Positions 34,263 to 43,362 of a stretch of 64,000 bases of DNA are shown piece by piece; the stretch's first letter is position 1, and each line of letters starts with the position of its first letter. A program made the position numbers and the translations under genes. The notes under the pieces are model-generated. The model was not told where the DNA came from. It saw only the letters and a program-made list of their open reading frames with translations, and did not search any database. Source of the DNA: CAIQNR01 sp031972475 (GTDB lineage Bacteria > Babelota > Babeliae > Babelales > CAIQNR01); contig DALYEP010000001.1 in assembly GCA_031972475.1 (NCBI GenBank), forward strand, positions 726,654 through 790,653, written 5' to 3'.

Positions 34263-34392
34263 CGTGTATTCCTTTAATTGTTTTTTACAATTGTACGATT
34301 TGATTAATTTTAAAAGCAAATGTTGCTCTATAACTGATCTAAAAGAGCTATGATAGGCTTTTTATGAAAGCCTTGATTTTTTAAAAAATCAT

Positions 34393-34430
34393 TTATTACA
34401 ATCTGACAATGAATATATTTATTGTAATAA
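34393..34430 (+). promoter_or_regulatory. Putative promoter with flanking inverted repeat, upstream of the lysine-rich secreted protein
   Basis: CTGACA (34403-34408), 16-base spacer, TAATAA (34425-34430). A perfect 10-base inverted repeat, TTATTACAAT (34393-34402) and ATTGTAATAA (34421-34430), overlaps the -10 and adjoins the -35, a layout seen for repressor operators. Confidence 0.4.
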
Positions 34431-34446
34431 TAACAAGGAGAAAGAG

Positions 34447-35442
34447 ATGCAGAAAAAATGGTATGGAATTATGCTTCTACTAGGCTTCTTGGCAAGTGCA
34501 AGTGCTCAAGAAGAGAGTGAAAAGAGCGACGAGCGAAGGGTTGGGGGGACGATCCGGGTTGTGGAGCCAAAGTTGCATAATGTTGAAGATGAAAAAAGTA
34601 TTAAAAATAGAGAAGTTGAAGAGAGAAAAAAGAAAGAGCATAAGAAGAAAAAATTAAAAGAAAAATCTAAAATAAAAAAAGAAAAACTTGAAAAAAAGAA
34701 TCAAACAAAAAAAGAAAAACGTAAAGAAAAAAAAGAGCATGCTGAAAAAAAAGTAGTAGTTTCTTCTTTTAAAGATCATGTTGTAATGGCTCATGAATAT
34801 GAAAGGTTTGCTCAAAATCAACAGCATCATATTCAAAAAATGAAACATCAGCTTGCAGATCTTTCAACTAAAATAGATGACTTAGAAGCTCTTGATAGAG
34901 AACGTATTCATAAAACTTCAGTAGGAGAAAAGCATCTATCTCTTATAAATGCGCGTCATGCAGAAACAGAAAAAGATCAAAAAATATTGGATTATATAGC
35001 ATCTAGAACTCATGGTACTTCTGAACATCCTGATTTATACGAATTAAAGAAAAAACGTCAATGTCTTCGTCAGCAATTAAAACAAGCAATAGAAAAGCAG
35101 AAAGAATATGTAGACACTATGCATGATCATTATGCAAAAGCAGAGTTAGAAGATGTTAATAACCATATTAAAGCACAACAGAAAGATTATGATATTATTT
35201 ACGGTCGCCTACCTAAAAAAACACGAAAAAATTTAAATGAAACAAAAGATCAAGTAATGCATAAACGTATGATAGAAGAACAAAGAAAAGAACATGCTGA
35301 GCATTGTGAAAAAATAAAAGAAGTTAATGATAATTATAAAAAAAGAGCTAGAAAAGATAAAAAAAAGAAACATAAAGCAATTCAAGAAAAGCTAAAATAC
35401 CAGGATAAGAGTTTGAATCCTGTTGTTCAAAAAATGCATTAA
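34447..35442 (+). CDS. Lysine-rich coiled-coil secreted protein, unknown function
   Basis: 331 residues. Signal peptide MQKKWYGIMLLLGFLASASAQ. Then a short acidic/neutral stretch with ERRVGGTIRVVEPK, then about 55 residues that are mostly Lys and Glu, then coiled-coil segments (about 110-300), and a basic end. AAGGAG lies upstream. Codons near 34520-34575 are markedly GC-rich against the A-rich surroundings. Basic secreted proteins like this could bind nucleic acid or surface polysaccharide; no family recognised. Confidence 0.7.
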   Translation: MQKKWYGIMLLLGFLASASAQEESEKSDERRVGGTIRVVEPKLHNVEDEKSIKNREVEERKKKEHKKKKLKEKSKIKKEKLEKKNQTKKEKRKEKKEHAEKKVVVSSFKDHVVMAHEYERFAQNQQHHIQKMKHQLADLSTKIDDLEALDRERIHKTSVGEKHLSLINARHAETEKDQKILDYIASRTHGTSEHPDLYELKKKRQCLRQQLKQAIEKQKEYVDTMHDHYAKAELEDVNNHIKAQQKDYDIIYGRLPKKTRKNLNETKDQVMHKRMIEEQRKEHAEHCEKIKEVNDNYKKRARKDKKKKHKAIQEKLKYQDKSLNPVVQKMH

Positions 35443-35473
35443 TTTAAATGTGTTATAAAAACAAAAAACAAGT

Positions 35474-35509
35474 ATAAAAAAAGCTCTCTAAATTGAGAGC
35501 TTTTTTATT
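35474..35509. terminator. Bidirectional terminator between the lysine-rich protein gene and bamA
   Basis: AAAAAAGCTCTC / GAGAGCTTTTTT, a perfect stem with a six-base loop and A/T runs on both sides, placed between two convergent genes. Confidence 0.92.
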
Positions 35510-35510
35510 A

Positions 35511-37952
35511 TTAAAAATCATAATATGTACTAAAATGTACTTCACTTAAAGGTTCGCCATCACGTTTGTCGAGTTTAAAACCCCAATCTATACGTACTGG
35601 TTGTGGCTGAAGCAATCGAACTCCAAATCCAATTGAATGTCTATAATCAAAACTATTATTTCTTAGTCTTTCAGGGTCTATTTGATTTGAGTTTGGAGTG
35701 TCCCATCCGCATCCTCCATCATAAAAGACAGAGCCTTTAATGCTAAGGTCTTCGGTAAGAGGGAAAATAAGCTCGCTGTTTAAGAACATGCCTTTTTTTC
35801 CGCCAATAGGTTCTCCTTGCCAAGAATTTTCTTCCATTTGGTCGCTTACATACCATGTTGGTCCAATTTGTCCAAATTCCCAACCTCTAACGCTTGCTTG
35901 GCCACCAATATTATATAGTTCTCTAAAAGGAATTCGCTTATCTTTGATTGGTCTTACATATCCGGCATGTCCGTGTAGATGAAAAACAAGTGTAGATTCG
36001 CCAATAATAGGAGTATACCAATGGCCATCTGCCTGTATTTTAAAGAATCCTACAGGGTTATGAAATGCAGGAATACCTACACGAGAAAAAAGATTAAATT
36101 TATGACCTCTTGAAATGTGCATGTGATGATTACGTGTATCATGCTGTGCTGTCATTTGAAAAAAACCAAACGATCCACCATCAAAACGATCATTAAGTAT
36201 TTGTTGGTATTCAGCATTAGCAGCAGCAGAAGAGTGGATATTTGCTTGTGGTGTCTGTTTTCCCATATGGGTAATTTGTTCAAGTCCTGTATCAAATAAA
36301 AACCAAGTATTAAATAATGATTCAGCAATAAATCCTGCGTTCATAGAAGAACCAACTCTTTTTTCTTGAACAGGCTCTTTTACTTTTCTGAGTTCATCAT
36401 AGGTGGAGTGTGTTACATACCCATCAAACCCAACGCGTATTGGTTTGTCTAAAAACCATGGATCGGTAAAGTTTGCAAAAAAGGAACGTTCTCCGCTGCC
36501 TACTCGTGCTGTTACTTGTCCTTCAAGTCCAAGCCCAAGTAAATTTCTTTCTTGTGCTGCAAGCTCAAGACTCATTCCATTTCCTGGTGTTGCAAGTTTA
36601 CCTGGTGTACCACCATAGTTTGCTTGAAAATGAAATTTCCCTGTCTTTATTTCTTTAACTAATAAGTTAAGATCAGCAACATCTTTATCAAGACGTTCAA
36701 TTTTCCAGCTTACGCCTTCGTTTTGATCAAAATATCCAAGGTGTGCAACTTTGCTTTTAGAAACATCCATATCTTTAGTTGTGATAAGGTCCCCATCTTC
36801 TAGAGTAAGTTGTCGACGTATAACTTTATCGCGTGTTTTTGTATTTCCAAAAATGTGAATACAATTTAAATATACTTTATTACCTGGGTCTGAATGAAAA
36901 ATGATATCAACGGTTTTTGCTTCATCATCAGGTAGTATGTTTGGTTCAATATCTGCATAAATGTGACCTTTTTTACCCCATAATGCACGTAATTTTTCTA
37001 TAGAAAGGCGAATGAGTTCTCTTGAATATATTTGTCCTGCCTTGATTGGAATTATTTCTGAAAGTTCTTCAGAGGAAAAGTCATCAGTTCCAGGAGTTTG
37101 AACTGATTTTATAGTATATTTTTCACCTTCTTCTATAGGAAAGGTTACGGTAATATTTCTTTGTTTTTTATCAAATTCAATAATAGGTTCTCCTACTTTT
37201 GCATTCATAAAACCATTACTTTGATAAAAATATTCTAAAGTATAACGGTCTTGTTCGCATGCAAGGGGATTAAATGTTCCAGATTTGTCGAGCAATCCAA
37301 GTATCCAATCTTCTCTAGTAAAAAGTAGTCCGCGTAATTTTTTACCAGTAAATGTTTTATTTCCGCTAAATCTTACTTTTTGCACTCGAGCATAAATGCC
37401 TTCACGTATTTTAAATGTTACAATTCCTTTTCCATTTTTAACCGTCAATTTAGGCATTACTTCAGCAAAATGATAATTTTTTTCTTTATATAATTTTTTA
37501 ATAATTCGAGCATATTTTGAAAGTTCACACTCATCTATTGCAGGTTTTTTTTCTAAATCTGTTTTTTTAAAAATATCTTTTTCAGAAAGATGTTTATTTC
37601 CTTCAAAAATAAGTTCTTGGATTGGTGTTTTTTCTTCTAACACAATAGTAATTATTACGTTATGAGTCTCTGCTGGCTCGGTATATATTTTGATTTGTTT
37701 AAAATAACCAAGTTGATAAAGCCCATGAATAGTTTTGCTTGTTAGTGCAGGGTCAAAATTATTTCCAATTTCATATGATATAGAGCTTAAAATTGTTTCT
37801 TTTGGTAATACGGTTAATCCTTTTATATTAATGGTTTTAATTTTTTTTAAAGTATAAGGTGTGGATTCTTTTTGAGTTTTACTGTCTGTAGAAAAACCTT
37901 TATTTGCTAGCAGCAGTAAGGTAATAAGGGATAGATATTTTCGTGATGCCAT
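35511..37952 (-). CDS. bamA: Outer-membrane protein assembly factor BamA
   Basis: 813 residues: signal peptide (MASRKYLSLITLLLLANKGFS), about five POTRA repeats (residues about 30-430, for example INIKGLTVLPKETILS and VRFSGNKTFTGKKL), and an Omp85 barrel (about 460-813) with RGWEFGQIGP holding the family's essential (V)RG-F motif and the end HFSTYYDF with terminal Phe. It folds and inserts beta-barrel proteins in the outer membrane, proving a diderm envelope. It lies alone; no ompH, lpx or bam partners are seen nearby. Confidence 0.95.
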   Translation of the reverse strand: MASRKYLSLITLLLLANKGFSTDSKTQKESTPYTLKKIKTINIKGLTVLPKETILSSISYEIGNNFDPALTSKTIHGLYQLGYFKQIKIYTEPAETHNVIITIVLEEKTPIQELIFEGNKHLSEKDIFKKTDLEKKPAIDECELSKYARIIKKLYKEKNYHFAEVMPKLTVKNGKGIVTFKIREGIYARVQKVRFSGNKTFTGKKLRGLLFTREDWILGLLDKSGTFNPLACEQDRYTLEYFYQSNGFMNAKVGEPIIEFDKKQRNITVTFPIEEGEKYTIKSVQTPGTDDFSSEELSEIIPIKAGQIYSRELIRLSIEKLRALWGKKGHIYADIEPNILPDDEAKTVDIIFHSDPGNKVYLNCIHIFGNTKTRDKVIRRQLTLEDGDLITTKDMDVSKSKVAHLGYFDQNEGVSWKIERLDKDVADLNLLVKEIKTGKFHFQANYGGTPGKLATPGNGMSLELAAQERNLLGLGLEGQVTARVGSGERSFFANFTDPWFLDKPIRVGFDGYVTHSTYDELRKVKEPVQEKRVGSSMNAGFIAESLFNTWFLFDTGLEQITHMGKQTPQANIHSSAAANAEYQQILNDRFDGGSFGFFQMTAQHDTRNHHMHISRGHKFNLFSRVGIPAFHNPVGFFKIQADGHWYTPIIGESTLVFHLHGHAGYVRPIKDKRIPFRELYNIGGQASVRGWEFGQIGPTWYVSDQMEENSWQGEPIGGKKGMFLNSELIFPLTEDLSIKGSVFYDGGCGWDTPNSNQIDPERLRNNSFDYRHSIGFGVRLLQPQPVRIDWGFKLDKRDGEPLSEVHFSTYYDF

Positions 37953-38081
37953 GCATTACTCCTATGCACTTTCCAATTCTTTTTAGTCAAGTATGGCTTG
38001 TTATGTTAAAATAAAGATTCATGATACTATGTTTTGAAAAATTGAATAGTCTGATCATTAGATCATTAATAAAGGTTAATA

Positions 38082-39413
38082 ATGATTGTTGTTACCAATA
38101 CACTCTCTGCTGAAAAAGAAACAATAAAGCCACTTTCTAAAGACGCTATCTCTTTGTATGTTTGTGGTATTACTCCTTATGATTTTGCACACATTGGTCA
38201 TGGTCGTTGTTATGTAACATTCGATCTTATGTATCGTCTTTTAAAGTTGCATTATAAAAAAGTAACGTATTGCAGAAATTTTACCGATATTGATGATAAG
38301 TTGCTTGATAAAGCAGAGCGTGAGTTAGGTGATAGAAATCGTTATCATGAAGTTGCTCAAAAATATATGGAAGCATTTACTCAAGATGTAGATCGTTTAA
38401 ATTGTTTAACTCCTGATGTTCAGCCATTGGTTACAGAAACAATCGCTGAAATTATTACTTTAGTTGATCAGTTGATTAAAGCTGGGTATGCGTATGAAGT
38501 TGATGGAGATGTTTATTATCGCGTTACTCGATGCGCTGATTATGGAAAACTATCAAAACGAAATATAGAAGATCTGCTTGTTGGAGCACGAGTAGAGGTT
38601 AATACTAAAAAAGAAAATCCACTCGACTTTGCTTTATGGAAGTCAGAAAAATCTGAAGCTTTTTGGAAAAGTCCGTGGGGATATGGAAGGCCCGGTTGGC
38701 ATATTGAGTGTTCTGCAATGGCTAAAAAACATTTAGCAGAACATATTGATATTCATGGTGGTGGTATGGATTTAATATTTCCGCATCATGAAAATGAAAT
38801 TGCTCAATCAGAAAGTGTTTATGGAAAAACATTCGCTCGTTATTGGATGCATAACGCTTTTGTTCGAATTGATAAAGAAAAAATGTCTAAATCTTTAGGT
38901 AACTTTTTTACCTTACGAGATGTTTTTGAAAAATATGATCCAATGGTTATTAGATATTATATTTTACAACATCATTACAGATCTCCTTTAGATTTTAATT
39001 TTGATGATATGCAAGCTGCTGAAAAAGCATATAAAAAAATATGTAAAATTTTTGAAGATATAGAAGATCAATCATCTGATTTTTTATCTCTAAAAAGTCA
39101 AAATTCTGCTGTTCTTAAAAAATTATTTGAATTTATAGAAGATGATCTTAATACTCCAGGAGTATTGGGTGTTATTTTTGAAAATTTTACAGCATCAGAA
39201 GAGCTTGTTGGTCTTAAGTGGTTTATAAAAAATATTTTAGGGCTAACTCTTAATAAAATTTTTTACAATGAAGTTGTTATAACTCCTGAAATTCAAAAAA
39301 TTATTGATGATAGAACTCGAGCTCGATTGGAAAAAAATTGGGCAAAAGCAGATGAGTTACGTGATCTATTGCAAAAAATGGGAGTAGATCTCAGGGATAA
39401 GAAAATAGAATAA
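38082..39413 (+). CDS. cysS: Cysteinyl-tRNA synthetase
   Basis: Class I synthetase of 443 residues. CGITPYDFAHIGHGRCYV holds the zinc Cys and the HIGH-type motif (HIGH itself within AHIGHGR), then RPGWHIECSAMA, HHENEIAQSE (zinc/substrate His) and KMSKSLGN. The C-terminal anticodon domain is short but complete, with RTRARLEKNWAKADELRD. Charges tRNA-Cys. The family usually begins with a similar MIVVTNTLS stretch, so the start is good. Confidence 0.96.
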   Translation: MIVVTNTLSAEKETIKPLSKDAISLYVCGITPYDFAHIGHGRCYVTFDLMYRLLKLHYKKVTYCRNFTDIDDKLLDKAERELGDRNRYHEVAQKYMEAFTQDVDRLNCLTPDVQPLVTETIAEIITLVDQLIKAGYAYEVDGDVYYRVTRCADYGKLSKRNIEDLLVGARVEVNTKKENPLDFALWKSEKSEAFWKSPWGYGRPGWHIECSAMAKKHLAEHIDIHGGGMDLIFPHHENEIAQSESVYGKTFARYWMHNAFVRIDKEKMSKSLGNFFTLRDVFEKYDPMVIRYYILQHHYRSPLDFNFDDMQAAEKAYKKICKIFEDIEDQSSDFLSLKSQNSAVLKKLFEFIEDDLNTPGVLGVIFENFTASEELVGLKWFIKNILGLTLNKIFYNEVVITPEIQKIIDDRTRARLEKNWAKADELRDLLQKMGVDLRDKKIE

Positions 39414-39522
39414 ATATATTATATATCTTCTTTTCTTAAAAAATTACTTGAAGATTTTCATTCAGTATACTTATATTAATTATATTTGAAATTAATTTAA
39501 ATGTGGTAAAAGAGGTATTGGA

Positions 39523-40773
39523 ATGAAAAAATTAGTAATTTTTATGATGGCGATAAGTATTTCGCTTTTGCTTGAAGCTGCACCTGCACCTGCAAGGAAA
39601 AGTCTTTTTCAAATTATTGGTAAAGCAATTAATAAAAGAATTGTAGAGCCAATAAAAACACAGTACAACAAAAACACAAAAAGAATTGATTTGCAAAATT
39701 ATAGTAATCAATCTTCAATTAATTACAAACCTTCAGCAGGGCAATATTCAACAGATGCAATAAAAACATATAATCAAAATCCATTAGATGAAGCTAGAAT
39801 TGCCGTTCCAAGGTTTAATAATGCTGCATATCATTTGCGTAATGCTGGTTCTGCAGTTGCAGCGCCGTTTCAAGTTTCTGGTCGTGGCATTGCAAGCATT
39901 GCTAAAAAAGTTAATCGTGGAATTGCAAGCGCTGCTCAAATAGTTGGGAAAGTTGTACCAGGTCCAATAAAAAAACAATATGAAGAAAATATATCTGATC
40001 GAAAACAAAAGGCAGAGGATAGAGTGTTTGGTGCGCATAATGAAGTTAAAGGTTCTTTAAGGCCCGGAGAGCTTTCAACAGCATCTATTAAAAAACGTAA
40101 TAAAAAAAATATAGAAGAATATACAGATGATTTTAACGATCAGAATAAAACTCTTTTTAGTGACTATAAAGAAGATTTAAAAAATGAGTATACACAATCT
40201 TATGTAAGTAAATTTGATAGTGATGAAAAACGTTCTATTGCTTCTTCAATTCAAAATGGTACGGCTCAGAACCTTAAAGGATTAACAGCATCTGATGTTA
40301 CATTAAATATTCCAAGGTTTAATAATGTTGCATATCGTTTGCGTAATACTGGCTCTGCGGTTGTAGCGCCGTTTCAAGTAGCCGGTCGAGGTATTGTAAG
40401 CGCTGGCCAAAAAGTTGGTTCAGGTATTGCAAGTGGTGTTAAAAATGCTATAGAAACTGCAAAAACTGCTTACAACTCTGTAAAAAATAATATAAAAGAT
40501 CTTCAACAATCTTATAAAATAAAAAAGAATACAAGACTACTTTCAAAAGAAATGGAAACATCAAAATCATTAAATACATCAATTAAAACAGATAAAGATT
40601 TGTTAGAAAATTTATCAAAAGATTTAGATAACTCTCAATACAACTATGGTTTTAATAAAGACCAAAAAGAAGAGATAATAAGCTTTGCACAAGAGTCTTT
40701 TAAAAGTTCGCCAGAAAAATTCAGACTATTATTGATGGATAAGATTTTAGAAGTTGCAACAAGGCAAACATAG
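39523..40773 (+). CDS. Secreted protein with duplicated Gly/Ala-rich amphipathic repeat (family member 1)
   Basis: 416 residues. Signal peptide MKKLVIFMMAISISLLLEA. A segment of about 30 residues occurs twice (about 96-125 and 264-293): IPRFNN-AY-LRN-GSAV, then APFQVxGRGI, and a Gly/Ala tail such as VGSGIASG. The repeat has small residues spaced to form an amphipathic or glycine-zipper helix. The C-terminal third is coiled-coil like. A second family gene follows (40891-42009), and a related but more degenerate motif lies at 43725-44873. No database family recognised; membrane binding or insertion is a guess. Confidence 0.7.
   Translation: MKKLVIFMMAISISLLLEAAPAPARKSLFQIIGKAINKRIVEPIKTQYNKNTKRIDLQNYSNQSSINYKPSAGQYSTDAIKTYNQNPLDEARIAVPRFNNAAYHLRNAGSAVAAPFQVSGRGIASIAKKVNRGIASAAQIVGKVVPGPIKKQYEENISDRKQKAEDRVFGAHNEVKGSLRPGELSTASIKKRNKKNIEEYTDDFNDQNKTLFSDYKEDLKNEYTQSYVSKFDSDEKRSIASSIQNGTAQNLKGLTASDVTLNIPRFNNVAYRLRNTGSAVVAPFQVAGRGIVSAGQKVGSGIASGVKNAIETAKTAYNSVKNNIKDLQQSYKIKKNTRLLSKEMETSKSLNTSIKTDKDLLENLSKDLDNSQYNYGFNKDQKEEIISFAQESFKSSPEKFRLLLMDKILEVATRQT
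39808..39897 (+). repeat. Coding repeat of the amphipathic family, unit 1
   Basis: 90 bases from CCAAGGTTTAATAATG to ATTGCAAGC. It matches 40312-40401 at most positions, in the same frame. Confidence 0.85.
40312..40401 (+). repeat. Coding repeat of the amphipathic family, unit 2
   Basis: 90 bases aligned without gap to 39808-39897. The last half (APFQV-GRGI codons) also matches 41641-41692 in the next gene. Confidence 0.85.
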
Positions 40774-40808
40774 GTTTTTACCTCTATAAGCTTTTGTTTT
40801 TTTATCTA

Positions 40809-40838
40809 TTGACTTTTCTTAGCCATTATAAATATAAT
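40809..40838 (+). promoter_or_regulatory. Putative sigma70 promoter of the second amphipathic-repeat gene
   Basis: TTGACT (40809-40814), 18-base spacer, TATAAT (40833-40838), about 50 bases before the GTG start. A strong candidate, with five of six and six of six matches. Confidence 0.65.
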
Positions 40839-40890
40839 TACAAATATGAAATTATATTAAAATTAAGTCTATAAAAAAAGGAGAGTCGCT

Positions 40891-42009
40891 GTGAAAAAAT
40901 TAGTAAGTTTTATTGTTCTGCTAAGTATTCCGCTTTTGCTTGAAGCTGCAGCCTCAAGGCAAGGTGTTTGGGCTCGGTTTAAAAATGATTATACTGCCAT
41001 TAGAAATGATCGGAAAGCTAGAGTTGAGAAAGAGAAGGAAAAAGTTAATGATAAATTAGGAGAAATTTCAGAAAGGTTAAAAAGCCTAGAAAAAGAGAGT
41101 GAAAAACGAGCAGAAATATATAAAAATAAAAAGAAAGCGGAGGATTATAAGCCAAGTAAAGAGGATTATAATTCAAGAAAAAATGAAATTGCTGATTATA
41201 GAAGGCACACTGAGCCTTTGCTCAAAGAGCAAGGTAAGCTTGAAAAAGCTCTTGAAAAATTAAACAGACAAGAAAAATTTAATGAAGGTAAAACAAGGCA
41301 AGTTATTGATGCAGTTGCAGCGACATTTCAAGTTGCTGGAGGTGGTATTAAAAGCGGTGCAAAAAAAGCTGGTGAAAGTGTTGCAAACGGTGCACGAAGT
41401 GCTGGTAGAGTTATTGAAAGCGGTGCGCAAAGAGTTGGGGAAGCTGTAGCAGCTCCAGTTAGTAAGTTTGGTAGAGCGGTATCAAAACAATATAATGAAA
41501 ATCAAGCCGGTCGTGCTCCTAAAACACTCTTGGTAAATACTTCTTCTTCATCGCCCCGTTCTTCTAATAGTGAAGTTTCAAGTGGTAGTTCTTCTTTTGG
41601 TCCTTCTACAACGTTTGGTAGTAAAGTTGTTGATGCGGTTGTAGCGCCGTTTCAAGTTTCTGGTCGCGGTATTGCAAGCGCTAGCCAAAGAGTTGGTTCA
41701 GGTATTGCAAGTGGTGTTCAAAAAGCTGGTCGCGGTATTGCAAGCGCTGGTCGTAGAGCTGCTGTAGTTGGTGAATCAGCAAGTGCAGTTGCTAGAATTG
41801 CTGGCGGAGCAGTTAGAGATGGTGCTGCAAATTTTGGCAATAAGGTTCGTCAAAAATTACATGATGGTCATCTTGCAATAAGAAATGGGCTTAAACGATA
41901 TACAGGAAATAGACGTAATAGCAAATCCAAAGAAAGTGGCAATCAAAATCTTTCTTCTCGTGATTCTCTCTCAAACCCAACTGAGAATACTGCAGTAGAA
42001 AAAAAATAA
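40891..42009 (+). CDS. Secreted protein with Gly/Ala-rich amphipathic repeats (family member 2)
   Basis: 372 residues from a GTG start (AAGGAG upstream). The signal peptide KKLVSFIVLLSIPLLLEA is nearly the same as in member 1. Residues about 22-130 are charged coiled coil with ARFKNDYTAIRNDRKA. Two Gly/Ala-rich blocks follow (about 145-195 and 248-310). The second contains VVAPFQVSGRGIASASQRVG, the shared repeat, then more units like SGIASGVQKAGRGIASAGRR. A Ser-rich linker separates the blocks. The helix pattern is reminiscent of 11-residue amphipathic repeats. Function unknown; a strong own promoter suggests it is well expressed. Confidence 0.7.
   Translation: MKKLVSFIVLLSIPLLLEAAASRQGVWARFKNDYTAIRNDRKARVEKEKEKVNDKLGEISERLKSLEKESEKRAEIYKNKKKAEDYKPSKEDYNSRKNEIADYRRHTEPLLKEQGKLEKALEKLNRQEKFNEGKTRQVIDAVAATFQVAGGGIKSGAKKAGESVANGARSAGRVIESGAQRVGEAVAAPVSKFGRAVSKQYNENQAGRAPKTLLVNTSSSSPRSSNSEVSSGSSSFGPSTTFGSKVVDAVVAPFQVSGRGIASASQRVGSGIASGVQKAGRGIASAGRRAAVVGESASAVARIAGGAVRDGAANFGNKVRQKLHDGHLAIRNGLKRYTGNRRNSKSKESGNQNLSSRDSLSNPTENTAVEKK
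41641..41692 (+). repeat. Coding repeat of the amphipathic family, unit in second gene
   Basis: GTAGCGCCGTTTCAAGT followed by GGTCGCGGTATTGCAAGC matches the ends of units 39808-39897 and 40312-40401. Further degenerate units run to about 41760. Confidence 0.8.
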
Positions 42010-42070
42010 ATCACTTTCTTCTTATAGAGATCCTTCTTAATAATTTTATTATCATAAAGCAGGTTAAAAA

Positions 42071-42115
42071 TAATGAGTCCGGATAAAACCGGACTCATTA
42101 TTTTGTAATTTATAT
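42071..42115 (+). terminator. Rho-independent terminator after the second amphipathic-repeat gene
   Basis: TAATGAGTCCGG / CCGGACTCATTA, a perfect 12-base stem with a six-base loop, followed by TTTTG. Between here and 42294 nothing else could be supported. Confidence 0.92.
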
Positions 42116-42293
42116 GCCTATGTTTTTTAATTGAGTGCGTTTTGAGTGCTGGGTGATTTGTTAGGTATGCGTATTAGATTTTTAAGACTATTTTTTTTAT
42201 TAAATTTCTTATAAAAAATTCTATACATCAATATAAAATACCTATTACACTCCTTTGATATTATAATAACTTTCTATTAAAGGATGATTAAAG

Positions 42294-42866
42294 ATGAAGA
42301 GAACGGTAAAGCAAGCAATAGTTCTTAATACTTTAGGGATTTTACTTCTTTGTCATTGGGGAACAAGTAATGAGTCGAATGATTCTCTTGTTGGTGGTGG
42401 AAAAAAACCTGATGTAAATTTTTATGGAGCTGTGGTAGATAATACTGGAACAACAGTGCAAGCTCAAAATATAACAATTTCTGGCATGTATAAACAGATA
42501 CCTGTTTATTTAAAACCACAAAATAGTACCAAGAAAGATTATAATCCATCAGACAATAGTGCGTTTTTAGATCTTGCAGAAATTAGTAGAATAGCAAGTG
42601 AAAATAGTGAGCATATTTATATGTTTTTAAATCGTCCTTATATAGAAATAACAGTTATTTCAAAAAATACTGTTACAACGAATCATTATTTAATAGAAAC
42701 AAATAAAAAAATTCGATTTGATGAAGTAAATCAATCTGGGCCAATAGAAAGAGAAATTGCTTTTACGGCATTGCACGAAATAACTTTGAATGGTTATCAA
42801 GAAGCAATCAAAGAACCTGTGCAACAAGCAAAAAGCATAAGAGTTTCTTCTTTTAAAAATGACTAA
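42294..42866 (+). CDS. Secreted protein, unknown function
   Basis: 190 residues. An N-terminal hydrophobic stretch (about 7-22, with a Cys at about 20 that is not a clear lipobox) suggests export. The mature part has GGGKKPDVNFYGAVVDNTG, then beta-like TVQAQNITISGMYKQIPVYL, and ends with EREIAFTALHEITLNGYQ. No family recognised. An AAAGGATGATTAAAG leader before the ATG gives a ribosome-binding site. Lies between the amphipathic repeat genes and trxA. Confidence 0.65.
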   Translation: MKRTVKQAIVLNTLGILLLCHWGTSNESNDSLVGGGKKPDVNFYGAVVDNTGTTVQAQNITISGMYKQIPVYLKPQNSTKKDYNPSDNSAFLDLAEISRIASENSEHIYMFLNRPYIEITVISKNTVTTNHYLIETNKKIRFDEVNQSGPIEREIAFTALHEITLNGYQEAIKEPVQQAKSIRVSSFKND

Positions 42867-42973
42867 GGTTTATTGATCAAACCTAGTAAGGCTCATAGCT
42901 TTTCTCTTTTTTTTTGCTATTATAGTAATCATTAATTTGAATTTATTGTATTCCTAAACGCTAGGAGCTTTGT

Positions 42974-43297
42974 ATGCCTGTTTCAATAACTAAAGAAAAT
43001 ATTAAAGAAGAAATTGAACAATCTTCACTTCCTATTGTAATTGATGTGTACGCAACATGGTGCGGGCCATGTCAACAAGTAGCTCCAATTTTTGAAGAGC
43101 TTGCAAAAGAACTTGGTGATATATGCAAATTTGCAAAACTTAATGTTGATGAAGCTCGTGAGCTTTCAATTTATTATGGTGTAACTTCAGTTCCAACTTT
43201 TATTTTTATAAAAAATAATCAAATCAAATATAAAGAAACTGGTTATATGAGCAAAAATGATCTAAAAACAAAAATTTTAGAATTTGTTCAATCATAA
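42974..43297 (+). CDS. trxA: Thioredoxin
   Basis: Cytoplasmic disulfide reductase, 107 residues. VIDVYATWCGPCQQVAPIF holds the redox WCGPC; NVDEARELSIYYGVTSVPTF has the cis-Pro. Length and order are normal. AGGAG precedes the ATG. It stands alone, closed by the terminator at 43312-43345. Confidence 0.96.
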   Translation: MPVSITKENIKEEIEQSSLPIVIDVYATWCGPCQQVAPIFEELAKELGDICKFAKLNVDEARELSIYYGVTSVPTFIFIKNNQIKYKETGYMSKNDLKTKILEFVQS

Positions 43298-43311
43298 TAA
43301 GTAAAAAAATA

Positions 43312-43345
43312 TTTAACGGGGGGTTCAAACTCCCCGTTATTCTTT
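43312..43345 (+). terminator. Rho-independent terminator after trxA
   Basis: AACGGGGGG / CTCCCCGTT hairpin with a short loop and a T-rich tail. Confidence 0.85.
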
Positions 43346-43362
43346 AACAAAGAAATATTCAC

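Noticed and set aside
34352..34390. Hairpin AGGCTTT/AAAGCCT and a GATTTTTTAAAAAATC palindrome between divergent genes
   Set aside because: Terminator-like, but no gene ends there in the right direction; too AT-rich to claim a function.
34654..34848. Phe-rich open frame opposite the lysine-rich gene
   Set aside because: It is the reverse complement of poly-AAA codons.
35740..36658. Several open frames opposite bamA
   Set aside because: They lie fully within a strong BamA reading frame, have no ribosome-binding site and no protein-like pattern.
39808..41760. Regular repeats considered as a CRISPR array
   Set aside because: Repeats are in frame, of uneven spacing, and code for a protein motif; no unique spacers.
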